Shown here: positions 28,101 to 34,946 of the stretch, piece by piece
How positions within the stretch are numbered: the stretch's first letter is position 1
Layout of the letters: the number at the start of each line of letters is the position of its first letter
Assembly (NCBI RefSeq): GCF_017591425.1
Contig: NW_024467119.1
Span: 79,414,894 to 79,478,893 of the forward strand
Reading direction: 5' to 3'
DNA from: Ochotona curzoniae
Taxonomy: Eukaryota > Chordata > Mammalia > Lagomorpha > Ochotonidae
Length of the DNA: 64,000 nt
Notes under the pieces: model-generated
What the model saw: only the letters and a program-made list of their open reading frames with translations
Told to the model about the DNA's origin: nothing
Database searches by the model: none
Translations under genes and position numbers: made by a program

Positions 28101-31100
28101 AAAAACTGTGGTAAAATATACATTTTTAATTGTGGATTCCCTAAACAATACAGCATCCTGGCTATGGTGCATAGCATTTACATCACGTCAGGTACTGTAA
28201 GCAGTCCAGAGATGATCTCATGGCAGGACGTAGGGGCAGGTCACATGCAAGAACTGCACCATGTTACAGAAAGGCCTGGGATGCCATTGCTACACTGTGG
28301 GTTCCCAGAGTAGGGTTGGGGGTGCCCATGGCGAGTACAGCACGACTGTGGGTTGAGGTGCCAGGGAAAGGGTGCTTTGCTGGCAGAGGCACAGGTTCCA
28401 GCAAGGTTTTGTTAGGGAGGTGTTGTCAAAGCTGTTCCTCCTCCCAGGCTGAGGCAGAGGACAGGCCAGCTAGCTGAGGGCAGCAGTGCGGGCCTCCAGC
28501 AGCACGGGCGACCCGCACACAGATGTGTGGTGTGAGCTGATCGCACCCACGGCAGGCCAGAGAGGCACAATTCTTGCTTGACTCTTCGAGCACCTGCAGT
28601 ATTTTTATCTCTGCCGTTGCCCACACAACGCTTTCCTGGAAGTCCTTGCAGTTTTTCCATGCTTAGAAGCCAAGTTTGGGATTGGGAGGCAGCTGTGTGT
28701 GGCACTGAAGTTAAGCTGCCACTCAGCATGCCAGTATCCCATGCCAGCGTGCTGAGTGGATCCCAGCTGCTCTGTTTCCGACCCAACTTTCCACTAACAC
28801 ACCTGGGAAGGCTGTGGGAGATGGCCCAAGCCCCTGCCACCCAGCTAGGAGACCCACATAGAATTCCTTGCTCATGGCTTCTGCCTGGTATAGCTGTGGC
28901 TCTTGGGGGTGGGGAAGGCATTTAGGGAACTGAAGCAGCACATGGAAGATTAATCGCTAATTCACTTTCTTCCTCTCTGCCTTTCAACTACATAATTTGT
29001 AAAAATTTATGTATTTATTTGAAAGGTAGAGTTAGAGAGACACACAGAGAGAGATTTTTTTCATCTACTGGTTCACCCCCCAAATGGCTGCAGTGGCTGG
29101 AGCCAGGAGCCAGTAGCATCCTTGGGTCTCCCACATAAGTTCAGGGTCCCAGACACTTGGACTATCCTTCACTGCCTTCCCAGGCACATTAGCAGGAAGC
29201 TGGATCAGAAGTGGAGCAGCTGGGACTCAACCAGCACTCATACGGGATGTGTTACAGGCAGTGGCTTTATTTGCTGTGCCAGAATGCTGACCCCAACAAA
29301 TAAATCTTTACAAAGAAAAGAAAAAGCAAGTAGTCATCCTGTAGTTGACATGGCCTGCACGCAGGAAGTCTGGCCTACATTGCTGGGACACTGCCTTGGG
29401 TAGAAAGCTGGAAGCTGGACCAGGGATCCGACGAGAAGTACCTGGCTTGGGATGGACGGTTGGGTACAGGCAGGGCCGGATTCCCCCCAGGCTTGTGTTG
29501 CTTGCTGGGTCTCTGGGAGCTAGCACTGGACTTGCACCCTGTGTCTTACTCACCTGTGGACTTCTCTGTCCCAGGACAACCATGACCGTGAGCTGCATGA
29601 ACTGAGGCAGCAGCAGCGGCTCAAGGATCTGGAGCAGAAGCGGCGATCATGGGTCAGCGGGGACCTCGGGGGCTTCGGCCGGAGCAGCAGCGAGAACGAC
29701 GTGGAGTTGCTGACTCAAAAGGGCGCTGAGGAGCTGCCCCCGTTCCTGCACCCCAGGCCCAACAGCCCCTCCTCCAGGCCCCCCAACACCCGCCGTTCCC
29801 GCCACTCCCTGGGCCTGTCTGCTGACAGAGAACTATTGACCTTTCTGGAGAGTTCCATGGCCGGCTCAGAGGAGGCCAACAAGTTCAACAGCCTGCCCTG
29901 GAGCAGCCCGCGCCAGGCTCGGCCCTCGATGGCCTGGATGGAGCAGGCGGAGCCCAGACGCCACAACTCCACTTCTACCCCTAAAGCGGAGGTCTCCAAG
30001 AACCAGGAGGAAGCTCCCAGCCCGCCAGCAAGGTGGGCGAGCCATCCCCCCGCGCCCAGGCCCGAGGAGCCTGCCCCGGCCCTCCTCCGGGGGGCTCGGC
30101 ACAGCGGGGGCAGCATCCTCAGAAAGAGGAACAGTGAACCCATGGGCATGGGCCCCGTTCGCTCCCCTCCCCTCTCGCCCTTGGCTCTGGGCATTAAGGA
30201 ACATGAATTGGTGACTGGGCTGGCCCAGTTCAACCTCCAGGGTCGCCGCGGCCGGGAGGACGCCTCCAGGCTCAACCCAAGTGACTTGAAGCCTTTGGAG
30301 CCCGAGTCTGGGGCACCCAGGAGCCCGGAGCCCCTTGATGCAGGAGCACAGGAGGATGGCGGGGCAGCGCCTGCCGAGCCCTGCAGCGAAGCCCTGGGGC
30401 CCCTGGAGAGCAGCGACCCGGAGAGCAAGGATCCTGAGCCCCTGCTGTACATCTCAGACGCCACCGACTGCTCCCTGACCCTCGATTGTTCCGAGGGGAC
30501 TGACTCCCGGCCACCGAGCGGGGCGCAGCGCGAGGAAGCAGGGGCCGTGGGGGGCGGCTCTGTGTCTTCCGGGGTTGGGGAGACGCCTCCGGACAGCCAG
30601 CTCTCCTCCTCGAACCCTGCGTCCAGCCCCACCAGGGAGGCCTCTGCTGTTGCCTCGGTGAAGAATGAGCCCAGCGCCAAGGGTGGCCTTACGAGGGACA
30701 GAGCCACCTCCAAAGCAAAGGAAGGGGTCACGCCGAAGAGAATCCCCCTGAAAGAGGCCACCCCGAGCACCAGCAAGCCCACGAGCGCACGGCGGGTCCC
30801 GGGCGCTGCGGCCAAGCCGGTGCGCACCTTGCACGCGACGGAGAGCGAGAGCATGCGCAAGGTCGTGCCCATTTCCAAGGCGAATCGGGGCGCAGCGAGC
30901 ACGAAACGGCCTGAGCCGTTGGTGGTAGCCCGGACGCCCCTTCGAGACTCACCCGGCAGCACCGACCCGCGGCTGCTGCGCGGTGGTTCGGTGAAGGGCA
31001 CCTTGGACACTTCGCCCCGGCGGCCCTCCACCGCTGGGGCCGAGGAGCAGAGGCCACTGCGGGGCCGCAGCAGCAGCAGCAGCAGCGCGCGGCCATGGAA

Positions 31101-31584
31101 AGAAGCCCCTGTGTCACTCAGGAGCTCCGTGAAGAAACCCAGTGCCAAACCTCTCAGGAATATGGCCAAGTCCAAGGCCGAGGAAGACAAGCCCTTCCGC
31201 TCCAACCCGGAGAGCCCAGACAACGAGCCCCCGACTCCGCGTGCCCCCCGCCCCTCGACCTCTGTCCCCAGCTTTGCCCGCAGCACTGTGGCCTCCTCGT
31301 CCCGGTCCACGAGGACCGAGCCCCCCGCTGGGTCGTCCAAAGTCCCCGGCCTCACTCGGACAATGTCGCAGCGGCAACTCAGGGTGAAGGGCATCCCTGA
31401 GGAGGACGCCTCCAAGGACAGCAGCCCCCTAAAGCGGGCCAGCAGCGTGCGTGGTGCCAAGAAGGGCCCTGACTCCGCCGAGGCCCCTGCGAAGGGCAAG
31501 GGAGCCGGGGACAGGGCCTCCTTCAGACTGAAGGGCAGTACTGGGAGCAAGCTGGGGAGAATCCTGGAACCCCTGTGGAAGTAG
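2346..31584 (+). CDS. FHDC1: FHDC1: FH2 domain-containing formin (INF1), 11 coding exons
   Basis: The spliced coding sequence joins 2346-2834, 10465-10526, 10944-11046, 17029-17114, 17209-17309, 19599-19669, 19773-19880, 21435-21505, 23928-24045, 26790-26954 and 29575-31584. This gives 3384 nt and 1127 residues, with every junction in frame and GT-AG; human FHDC1 is of similar length (about 1140). Residues 30-80 are an FH1-like segment with proline runs of 9, 8 and 5, which in formins bind profilin-actin. The FH2 domain starts near residue 88 (basic KKKRMR at 90-95, IW pair at 113-114). It contains the GNxxN motif at 299-303 and the [12 protein letters not shown] signature at 314-326, and ends near 460. 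Residues 459-486 look coiled-coil. The remaining ~640 residues are Ser/Pro-rich and basic. Family knowledge: the FH2 dimer nucleates and elongates actin filaments, and the FHDC1 tail binds microtubules and links the protein to Golgi and cilium organisation. There is no DID/DAD autoregulation region, as is typical for this formin. I see no frameshift or internal stop, so the gene appears intact. Confidence 0.97.
3210..3297. repeat. Perfect 44-bp tandem duplication
   Basis: The block beginning 'aaacacagagaaccctggct' occurs at 3210-3253 and again, unchanged, at 3254-3297. It lies in the first FHDC1 coding-region intron. Perfect identity implies a recent duplication. Confidence 0.9.
3571..3902 (-). 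mobile_element. CSINE, antisense, full length
   Basis: Reverse complement of the lagomorph tRNA-derived SINE. The T-rich tail is at 3571, then come the gattcactcccc block and the tRNA-like head ('agccactaggccac') at 3877-3890. Flanks agaatcactcct (3559-3570) and agaaccactcct (3903-3914) form a target-site duplication with one mismatch. Confidence 0.85.
3992..4354 (-). mobile_element. CSINE, antisense, with expanded TA/AG tail
   Basis: Same family as the copy at 3571. Its tail has expanded into a (TA)n(GA)n microsatellite at about 4029-4086. The head ends 'gctaggccacggcacc' near 4350. Confidence 0.8.
4029..4086. repeat. (TA)n(GA)n compound microsatellite
   Basis: About 26 bp of alternating TA followed by about 30 bp of GA, inside the SINE tail. 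Likely polymorphic. Confidence 0.85.
4462..4772 (-). mobile_element. Old tRNA-derived SINE, antisense
   Basis: Diverged lagomorph SINE. Recognisable are the T/A-rich tail 'ttatttatttaaaaggcgga', 'ggttcattccccaaatg', the 'gggagttgg' block and a degraded head at 4740-4770. Confidence 0.65.
4773..5045 (-). mobile_element. Old tRNA-derived SINE, antisense, degenerate
   Basis: Directly abuts the previous copy. Starts with the 'agcagagtgagagacagaca' tail region and keeps 'ggtttattctc' and 'gggagccagaactcaatcca'. Heavily diverged. Confidence 0.45.
5829..6153 (-). mobile_element. Old tRNA-derived SINE, antisense
   Basis: 'ctagatttatttatttattt' tail followed by a GA-rich segment, SINE body and 'aatgccagccctggg' head. 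Diverged. Confidence 0.7.
6320..6613 (-). mobile_element. Old tRNA-derived SINE, antisense
   Basis: Begins 'aaagagatttatttatgtag', continues with 'gaaaggcagtgttagaga' and ends at the 'cagtgccagcccctggg' head. Confidence 0.7.
9626..9880 (+). mobile_element. Old tRNA-derived SINE, sense
   Basis: Sense copy: head near 9630, 'tggtggagctcttggctcct', then 'tctctgtgactctgcctttc' and an A-rich tail 'aaataagtagataagtaaaa'. Confidence 0.7.
9892..10214 (+). mobile_element. Young CSINE, sense, with exact target-site duplication
   Basis: The tRNA-like head carries a box A-like 'tggtctagtggctaa' and box B GGTTCTAATCC. The CSINE body ('cttcggatcggcacagcacc', 'gtgaatcatcgga') and an A12 tail follow. The flanking direct repeat aagttatgtaa occurs at 9881-9891 and 10215-10225. 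Little diverged, so a recent insertion and the best reference copy in the window. Confidence 0.93.
10465..10526 (+). CDS. FHDC1: FHDC1 coding exon 2
   Basis: Encodes [20 protein letters not shown] plus two bases of the next Lys. The acceptor is a long T/C tract ending ccag at 10464 and the donor is gtaagt at 10527. The 62 bp split a Lys codon as aa|g. The peptide belongs to the N-terminal lasso/linker part of FH2. Confidence 0.95.
10944..11046 (+). CDS. FHDC1: FHDC1 coding exon 3
   Basis: Begins with the G that completes the split Lys codon, then [18 protein letters not shown] and onward to LLPEPEE. The acceptor is ccccaag and the donor gtaagg. Ends in phase 0. This is FH2 helical sequence. 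Confidence 0.95.
11798..11872. repeat. Short palindromic (MITE-like) repeat, copy 1
   Basis: Contains 'caacaagttcatgaaaaagg', then 'gaattagaaggcaaatttgt' and 'tttggtgcaa'. These motifs recur at 16361-16478 (inverted) and 19244-19347. Family not identified with certainty. Confidence 0.4.
15386..15660 (+). mobile_element. Old tRNA-derived SINE, sense
   Basis: 'agggctgcattgcggtgtgt' head, 'caccagcatcccgatcagag', 'ccatttggagaatgaa', 'ctctctgcctttcaaaaaat' tail. Confidence 0.7.
15697..15945 (+). mobile_element. Old tRNA-derived SINE, sense, degenerate
   Basis: Head 'gacctagctgttaagagctg', body 'gagaccctccttgagctcc' and tail 'ctgcctttctgcctttccta'. Internally shortened. Confidence 0.55.
15996..16294 (-). 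mobile_element. CSINE, antisense
   Basis: T-rich tail after a (TA)n run. 'gaaagatcttccaactgctg', 'gccaggagcttcttctgggt', and head 'tgagccatcgtgcaggccc'. Confidence 0.75.
16361..16478. repeat. Short palindromic (MITE-like) repeat, copy 2
   Basis: 'gatttcaaaaatttttatac' and 'ttccattttcatgaactttt' mirror the motifs of the copies at 11798 and 19244, in inverse orientation. Uncertain family. Confidence 0.4.
16583..16861 (-). mobile_element. Old tRNA-derived SINE, antisense
   Basis: 'ttaaagctttattttatttc' tail, 'gatcttctgtctgctggttc', head 'catgccacagcactggcct'. It lies about 170 bp upstream of FHDC1 coding exon 4. Confidence 0.7.
17029..17114 (+). CDS. FHDC1: FHDC1 coding exon 4
   Basis: Encodes [20 protein letters not shown] and on to LIQVP, plus two bases of Asn. 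The acceptor is tcttacag and the donor gtaagg. The next intron is only 94 bp long. Confidence 0.95.
17209..17309 (+). CDS. FHDC1: FHDC1 coding exon 5
   Basis: Completes the Asn codon and encodes [20 protein letters not shown] followed by [13 protein letters not shown]. The acceptor is tctttcag and the donor gtcagt. Phase 1 at the 3' end: the Glu codon is split g|ag. Confidence 0.95.
17600..17870. repeat. Degenerate (TG)n tract
   Basis: Long TGTGTG/CTGTGT-rich stretch with interruptions, in the intron after FHDC1 coding exon 5. The open frames on both strands here are repeat artefacts. Confidence 0.85.
19150..19196. repeat. (CTAT)n tetranucleotide microsatellite
   Basis: About 11 clean ctat units after a CT-rich segment. 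Likely length-polymorphic. Confidence 0.92.
19244..19347. repeat. Short palindromic (MITE-like) repeat, copy 3
   Basis: Starts 'agtactatgaaaggtttgtg' and ends 'ccccatgaactttttaaaca', which are roughly inverse complements. The centre has 'tgtttattttggtgcaatt'. Most complete of three copies. Confidence 0.45.
19599..19669 (+). CDS. FHDC1: FHDC1 coding exon 6 (GNxxN motif)
   Basis: Encodes [20 protein letters not shown] then IMNA. It contains the FH2 GNxxN motif (GNIMN, residues 299-303), which lies in the post/lasso dimer contact of formins. The acceptor is tcccacag and the donor gtaagc. Confidence 0.95.
19773..19880 (+). CDS. FHDC1: FHDC1 coding exon 7 (FH2 core signature)
   Basis: Encodes [20 protein letters not shown] then [16 protein letters not shown], the most conserved formin signature. 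Lys 321 lies where formins carry the Lys needed for actin assembly (KL-DTK block). The preceding intron is 103 bp. The donor is gtacgt. Confidence 0.95.
19881..21434 (+). other. FHDC1: FHDC1 intron between coding exons 7 and 8
   Basis: No SINE or other repeat recognised. The open frames on both strands (for example 19955-20653 on the minus strand) have no recognisable domain. Confidence 0.8.
21435..21505 (+). CDS. FHDC1: FHDC1 coding exon 8
   Basis: Encodes [20 protein letters not shown] then ETA plus two bases of Arg. The acceptor is tgttccag and the donor gtaagc. Confidence 0.95.
21506..23927 (+). other. FHDC1: FHDC1 intron between coding exons 8 and 9
   Basis: Contains a short (TG)n run near 21660-21685 and an antisense SINE at 21727-22026. 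The segment 22030-23927 shows nothing I recognise. Confidence 0.8.
21727..22026 (-). mobile_element. CSINE, antisense
   Basis: 'catttatttattttacttga' tail, 'aagatcttccatctgctggt', 'gagccgatctgaagccagga' body, 'tagtaccacacctgg' head. Confidence 0.8.
23928..24045 (+). CDS. FHDC1: FHDC1 coding exon 9
   Basis: Begins with the third base of Arg, then [20 protein letters not shown] and on to CQQMGDFLQ. Helical C-terminal half of FH2. The acceptor is cttcacag and the donor gtatgt. Ends in phase 0. Confidence 0.95.
24046..26789 (+). other. FHDC1: FHDC1 intron between coding exons 9 and 10
   Basis: One antisense SINE at 25982-26279. The remaining sequence is GC-moderate and has no feature I can support. 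Confidence 0.8.
25982..26279 (-). mobile_element. Old tRNA-derived SINE, antisense
   Basis: 'ttttattttatttgaaaggc' tail, 'ccccaagtggccacaatggc' body and 'tgagccaccatgctggcca' head. Confidence 0.75.
26790..26954 (+). CDS. FHDC1: FHDC1 coding exon 10 (end of FH2)
   Basis: Encodes 55 residues, [20 protein letters not shown] through [20 protein letters not shown] to FNKAVQ. These are the last FH2 helices. The acceptor is gtctcgtag and the donor gtaggg. Ends in phase 0. Confidence 0.95.
28694..29000 (+). mobile_element. Old tRNA-derived SINE, sense
   Basis: 'aagttaagctgccactcagc' head, 'tgccagtatcccatgcc', 'taggagacccacatagaatt', 'ttcctctctgcctttcaact' tail. Immediately followed by an antisense SINE, giving a tail-to-tail pair. 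Confidence 0.65.
29006..29296 (-). mobile_element. Old tRNA-derived SINE, antisense
   Basis: 'tttatgtatttatttgaaag' tail, 'tactggttcaccccccaaat' body, 'tgctgtgccagaatgctgac' head. Ends 278 bp before the last FHDC1 exon. Confidence 0.7.
29575..31584 (+). CDS. FHDC1: FHDC1 last coding exon (C-terminal tail)
   Basis: One 2010-bp exon encodes residues 459-1127 and the TAG stop. It opens with a charged, probably coiled-coil segment ([20 protein letters not shown]). A conserved patch around residues 661-680 reads [20 protein letters not shown]. The rest is low-complexity, Ser/Pro/Arg/Lys-rich and GC-rich. A poly-Ser run around residues 955-961 is written in AGC repeats (about 31066-31085). The protein ends [10 protein letters not shown], close to the human ending as I recall it. 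In human the tail carries the microtubule-binding region; here that role is inferred from homology. Confidence 0.96.
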   Translation, partial: DNHDRELHELRQQQRLKDLEQKRRSWVSGDLGGFGRSSSENDVELLTQKGAEELPPFLHPRPNSPSSRPPNTRRSRHSLGLSADRELLTFLESSMAGSEEANKFNSLPWSSPRQARPSMAWMEQAEPRRHNSTSTPKAEVSKNQEEAPSPPARWASHPPAPRPEEPAPALLRGARHSGGSILRKRNSEPMGMGPVRSPPLSPLALGIKEHELVTGLAQFNLQGRRGREDASRLNPSDLKPLEPESGAPRSPEPLDAGAQEDGGAAPAEPCSEALGPLESSDPESKDPEPLLYISDATDCSLTLDCSEGTDSRPPSGAQREEAGAVGGGSVSSGVGETPPDSQLSSSNPASSPTREASAVASVKNEPSAKGGLTRDRATSKAKEGVTPKRIPLKEATPSTSKPTSARRVPGAAAKPVRTLHATESESMRKVVPISKANRGAASTKRPEPLVVARTPLRDSPGSTDPRLLRGGSVKGTLDTSPRRPSTAGAEEQRPLRGRSSSSSSARPWKEAPVSLRSSVKKPSAKPLRNMAKSKAEEDKPFRSNPESPDNEPPTPRAPRPSTSVPSFARSTVASSSRSTRTEPPAGSSKVPGLTRTMSQRQLRVKGIPEEDASKDSSPLKRASSVRGAKKGPDSAEAPAKGKGAGDRASFRLKGSTGSKLGRILEPLWK

Positions 31585-31861
31585 AGGTTCGCCTGCTGTG
31601 GGTCCTGGGACTCCTGCAGTGAGGGCTGGCTGGGGGAGTGAGGACCCAAGCAGACCAACGGCCCAATGCCTTTGTTACACGTGAAGCAGCCGTAAAGCAG
31701 TCCGCCGGTGGCACTTGCATGCCCAGGGGAAGGGCTGCTGCCCCACTATGCCCAGGCCCTGGCCTTGACCTTGACCCAGACGAGGGTCCCGGGAAAGACT
31801 TACAGACATGTAAGATGACATTCTTAAACAATTCTTTTTGCTGGCCAGTTTTTATATATAA

Positions 31862-31892
<31 letters not shown>

Positions 31893-31945
31893 AAAAACTT
31901 ATTTTGTAATACCATGCAAATAAAATGTTTTACTTGACTAACCTT
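31585..31945 (+). promoter_or_regulatory. FHDC1: FHDC1 proximal 3' UTR
   Basis: Follows the TAG at 31582-31584. It contains a TA/TG-rich stretch near 31852-31890 and a canonical AATAAA at 31919-31924. Cleavage is expected about 10-30 bp later. Longer 3' UTR forms are possible, with another AATAAA at 32583-32588. Confidence 0.7.
31919..31924 (+). terminator. FHDC1: AATAAA polyadenylation signal of FHDC1
   Basis: Canonical hexamer 335 bp after the stop codon, followed by T-rich sequence. First plausible poly(A) site. Confidence 0.65.
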
Positions 31946-34615
31946 GCAGAGTGAACTAGCTCCCTGAAACACAAACTGAAATAGACTTAAGGTGAAGATA
32001 TTTGTTGTATCTCCATGCAGCCTCTGGCTTCAGGGTCCTCACCTGCCCACGTGCTGTCCACTGCTGACAGCTGGTCTCTGCCCCAGTCCCATGGGTGTTT
32101 GGGGAATGTCTGGCTCTCCCGTTCCCCCTGGGGGAGTCTGGGAGAGGGTTCTGGTGTGAGCAGACACCCACCAGATGCCCCTGTGTCTTCAGGGAAGGCA
32201 TCATGGGCAGCAGGCGGTGGCCTTCAGGGTTCGGTGCAGTACCCCCTTGCAGGAGCAGGCAGCCCCTGAGAGAATGCCCTGATTCGCCAAAATGTGGAAA
32301 TGCTGTGTTTGGGTGGGAAGGAGTCCCCGGTTGCTGAGCTGAGCGTGGCATTGCGTTTCTGTGTCTCCACATGTGGATATCAGATGGTCAGCTGGGTGAA
32401 GGTGGCTGTGCCCATGTGCACTCTCCTGTGGCGTGGAGGGACAGCTGTCTCACCCAGCCCTTCTGCTCCCCTGGCCTGCTGTGGAAGCTCTGATTTGCTC
32501 CCTCGTTGTATGCCTCTCCTTTGATGACACGTCATGTGAAGTTTGCTTTCTTGGTACAGTGGTTTTCAGGTCGTAGGTGGGAAATAAAAATCAAGGTTTT
32601 ACAGGCAGACTCCCAGGGTGAATCTGCTTTAAGACACATTTAGACTATAGAAAAATCTGGAAGAAAGCCTTAAGCTTTTGATGCGGAGGAAAACCTATTT
32701 TCTACCCAATACTCCAATGCACTACACCTCCCTGAGACCGAGGGAGAAATGGGGAAAATTGCTGAAACTTGTGTTTTTTTACGGGTTGCCCCCGACCTTG
32801 CCCTAGCTGAAGTATGCTTATTTTAGACAGGACACTGGAGGGAAGGTGGATGTAGGCTGGCGGGAGGCAGTGGTGGCTAGGTCACATAGTTGCTGTTGGC
32901 CTACCTCCTAGAGAATATTGCCTTTTTAGGCAAATCAGCTGGAAGCTCTGAGCTTCTGCCAGTCAGCTGAGCTGAAATAGGCCAGCACTGACTCAGATCT
33001 GTGGTGCACAGGGCCCTGAGTGTTTCCGGGGCTCTCGAAAGTGCTTAGGGGACTCGAGAGCTACTTTTGCCATCTCAGGAAGCCTGTGAAGCCACATGTT
33101 TAGCCGGGAGAGCAAATACTTGCAAAATGGTGGGTGGGCCCAAGAGTGGTAGGTTTGTGGCTGCTAATGGGGTCTGGATGCCTTGGAAGGACCCTGCAAA
33201 GGGGAGTCCCACTGCCTGCTGTTTGCCTGATGCTGGGTGACTGGGGAGCCCTGTCATCTTCCCAAGCCTCTTCCCAAGTCATGGGTACCCATGACTGCCT
33301 CCAAGGGTGTGTGTACCCCAGGGACCCTGCCCTGGGCTCAGCTTCCCAGAACCCATCCCTGGGACCTGCAAAGCAGAGGCCTCCCCTCCAGGACTGCCTT
33401 GAAGGACTGGGAAGTGGGCGCTATGCCCTGTAATGGAGACTTCCATAATACATCTATGCAAGCAGGTGCTCATTTTGTTACGTTTTATTGGGAGTACGCT
33501 TGGAAAGACGAAGTCTACGGTGGAGAACTGTAAATATATTTCTTATGCAATGTGTTGCAGATGAACTGGGTGTATTGGAAGGTCCATTTATATGTTCGTT
33601 TATGTCATGAGCAGTTTCATAAAAGTTCCTGTGGAGGGGTATGCGTCCCATCTCAGCTGCTACGGTTGAGGTCTCTGCGTGATCCTGCTAGGAGAATGCG
33701 TGAGGCCCTGCGCAGACAGAGGAGAGGAGGCGGCCGGTGGGAGTGTGGGTGGAACCAGGGAGGCTGTCCTTGTGCTGCAGAGGCTTGCAGACCTAAGTGA
33801 GGCTGTGGACAGGATGCCCACACCTGCCGGAGGGCTCAGGGGGGTGTGCCTTGGGCCGGACCCAAGGAGAGGCAGGTGTGACGCTCAGCCATGGAGGATT
33901 CTTAGGTGCCTGGGAAGGCTCACATTGTTCTGTATCGGGTCAGCTGGGGCGGGGGTGGCTGGGTGCCCTGCGTTTTGGCTCAGGCAGGACCCTGTTGGGT
34001 AATGACAGCTGAAAGGTGAGCCAAGAGGGAGAAGGATGCCGCTTTATCTGAAATGTGGTGGAGATTGTACATTAGACGAGCTTTGTGCCTTGGGCTTTCC
34101 TTCGTGTGTTAGTCTGAACCACGACCCTGCTTCACCTGCAGGCAGGTTTTGAGCTGGGTGACTGTCGGCAGGCCAGATGTCAGCAGGGGAGGAAGCCAAG
34201 GATGTTCTTGTGGGTTGCTGCTTGGTCTCTGCACATCAGGAGCCTGGCGTTGGCTTTGGTCAGAACACTTGGGACACCGTCATCTTCCCTGTACCTCCAG
34301 CCCTGCTGTGCCTGGGATGATGCACAAGCTCACAAAATGACCATTTCTGTTTTCTGGATGGGGCTCGGGTCACTTTACCCTTCTCCCCTGTGGTATCCAC
34401 AGGGCACTCACATCCCTGTCCTTTTCCCCAAATGTTTCTGCTGAATTGAAGGTGGCATGGTTTCCTGTCCATTCACTCGTGAGCCTGGGAAAGGACCTGA
34501 GGGTGCAGGACCCTTCCATCTGGCAGAGATAATATCTTGTTGCAATGTTACAAATTCTCATTGAAACTTGATTCTTCGTTATACTTCTTGGCTCATGTGC
34601 CAACTGCTGTTCCCC
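31946..34615. other. FHDC1 3' flank or long 3' UTR, no gene
   Basis: Unique sequence free of SINEs for about 2.7 kb, unusual for this window and compatible with an extended 3' UTR. The AT-rich patch 33470-33630 has no canonical AATAAA. No exon recognised. Confidence 0.4.
32583..32588 (+). terminator. FHDC1: Possible distal FHDC1 polyadenylation signal
   Basis: A second AATAAA in unique, non-SINE sequence about 1 kb after the stop codon. It could serve a longer transcript. Confidence 0.35.
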
Positions 34616-34637
34616 CACAAAAAAAAAAAAAAAATTG

Positions 34638-34946
34638 AGGAAGGGTAGACGTTTGGTGTGGTTAGCACCCCCTTGGGACGTCTGCATCCCATGTTGGAGA
34701 ACCCTGGCTTCAAGTCCCAGCTTGGCTCCCAGGACCAGCTTCCTACCAACACATACCTTGGGAGGCAGCAGGTGATGGCCCACGTTGTTGGGTCTCTGCC
34801 ACCATGTGAGAGACCCAGACTGAGTCTCCTGGCTTCCATCTGTTTCAGCCTCAGCTATTGCAAGCCTTTTGGGGGAGTCAATCAGGAAAGGGATGCTCTC
34901 TCTTGGCTTTCTGGCTCTCAAATAAATAAAATAATACTTTTTTAAT
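34638..34946 (+). mobile_element. Old tRNA-derived SINE, sense
   Basis: Preceded by an A run at 34618-34634. 'tctgcatcccatgttggaga' near the head, and the A-rich tail 'ctcaaataaataaaataata'. Confidence 0.7.

Larger units (their letters stand above)
26955..29574 (+). other. FHDC1: FHDC1 last intron
   Basis: Two back-to-back SINEs of opposite orientation at 28694-29000 and 29006-29296, plus a short (AC)n run near 28014-28027. The segment 26955-28690 shows nothing else. Confidence 0.8.

Noticed and set aside
29715..31658. 647-codon minus-strand open frame antisense to the last FHDC1 exon
   Set aside because: It lies wholly opposite a GC-rich coding exon. In this frame offset antisense stops arise only from sense codons starting TA or CA after certain third bases, which are scarce in this Ser/Pro/Arg-rich tail. 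The product has no recognisable domain.
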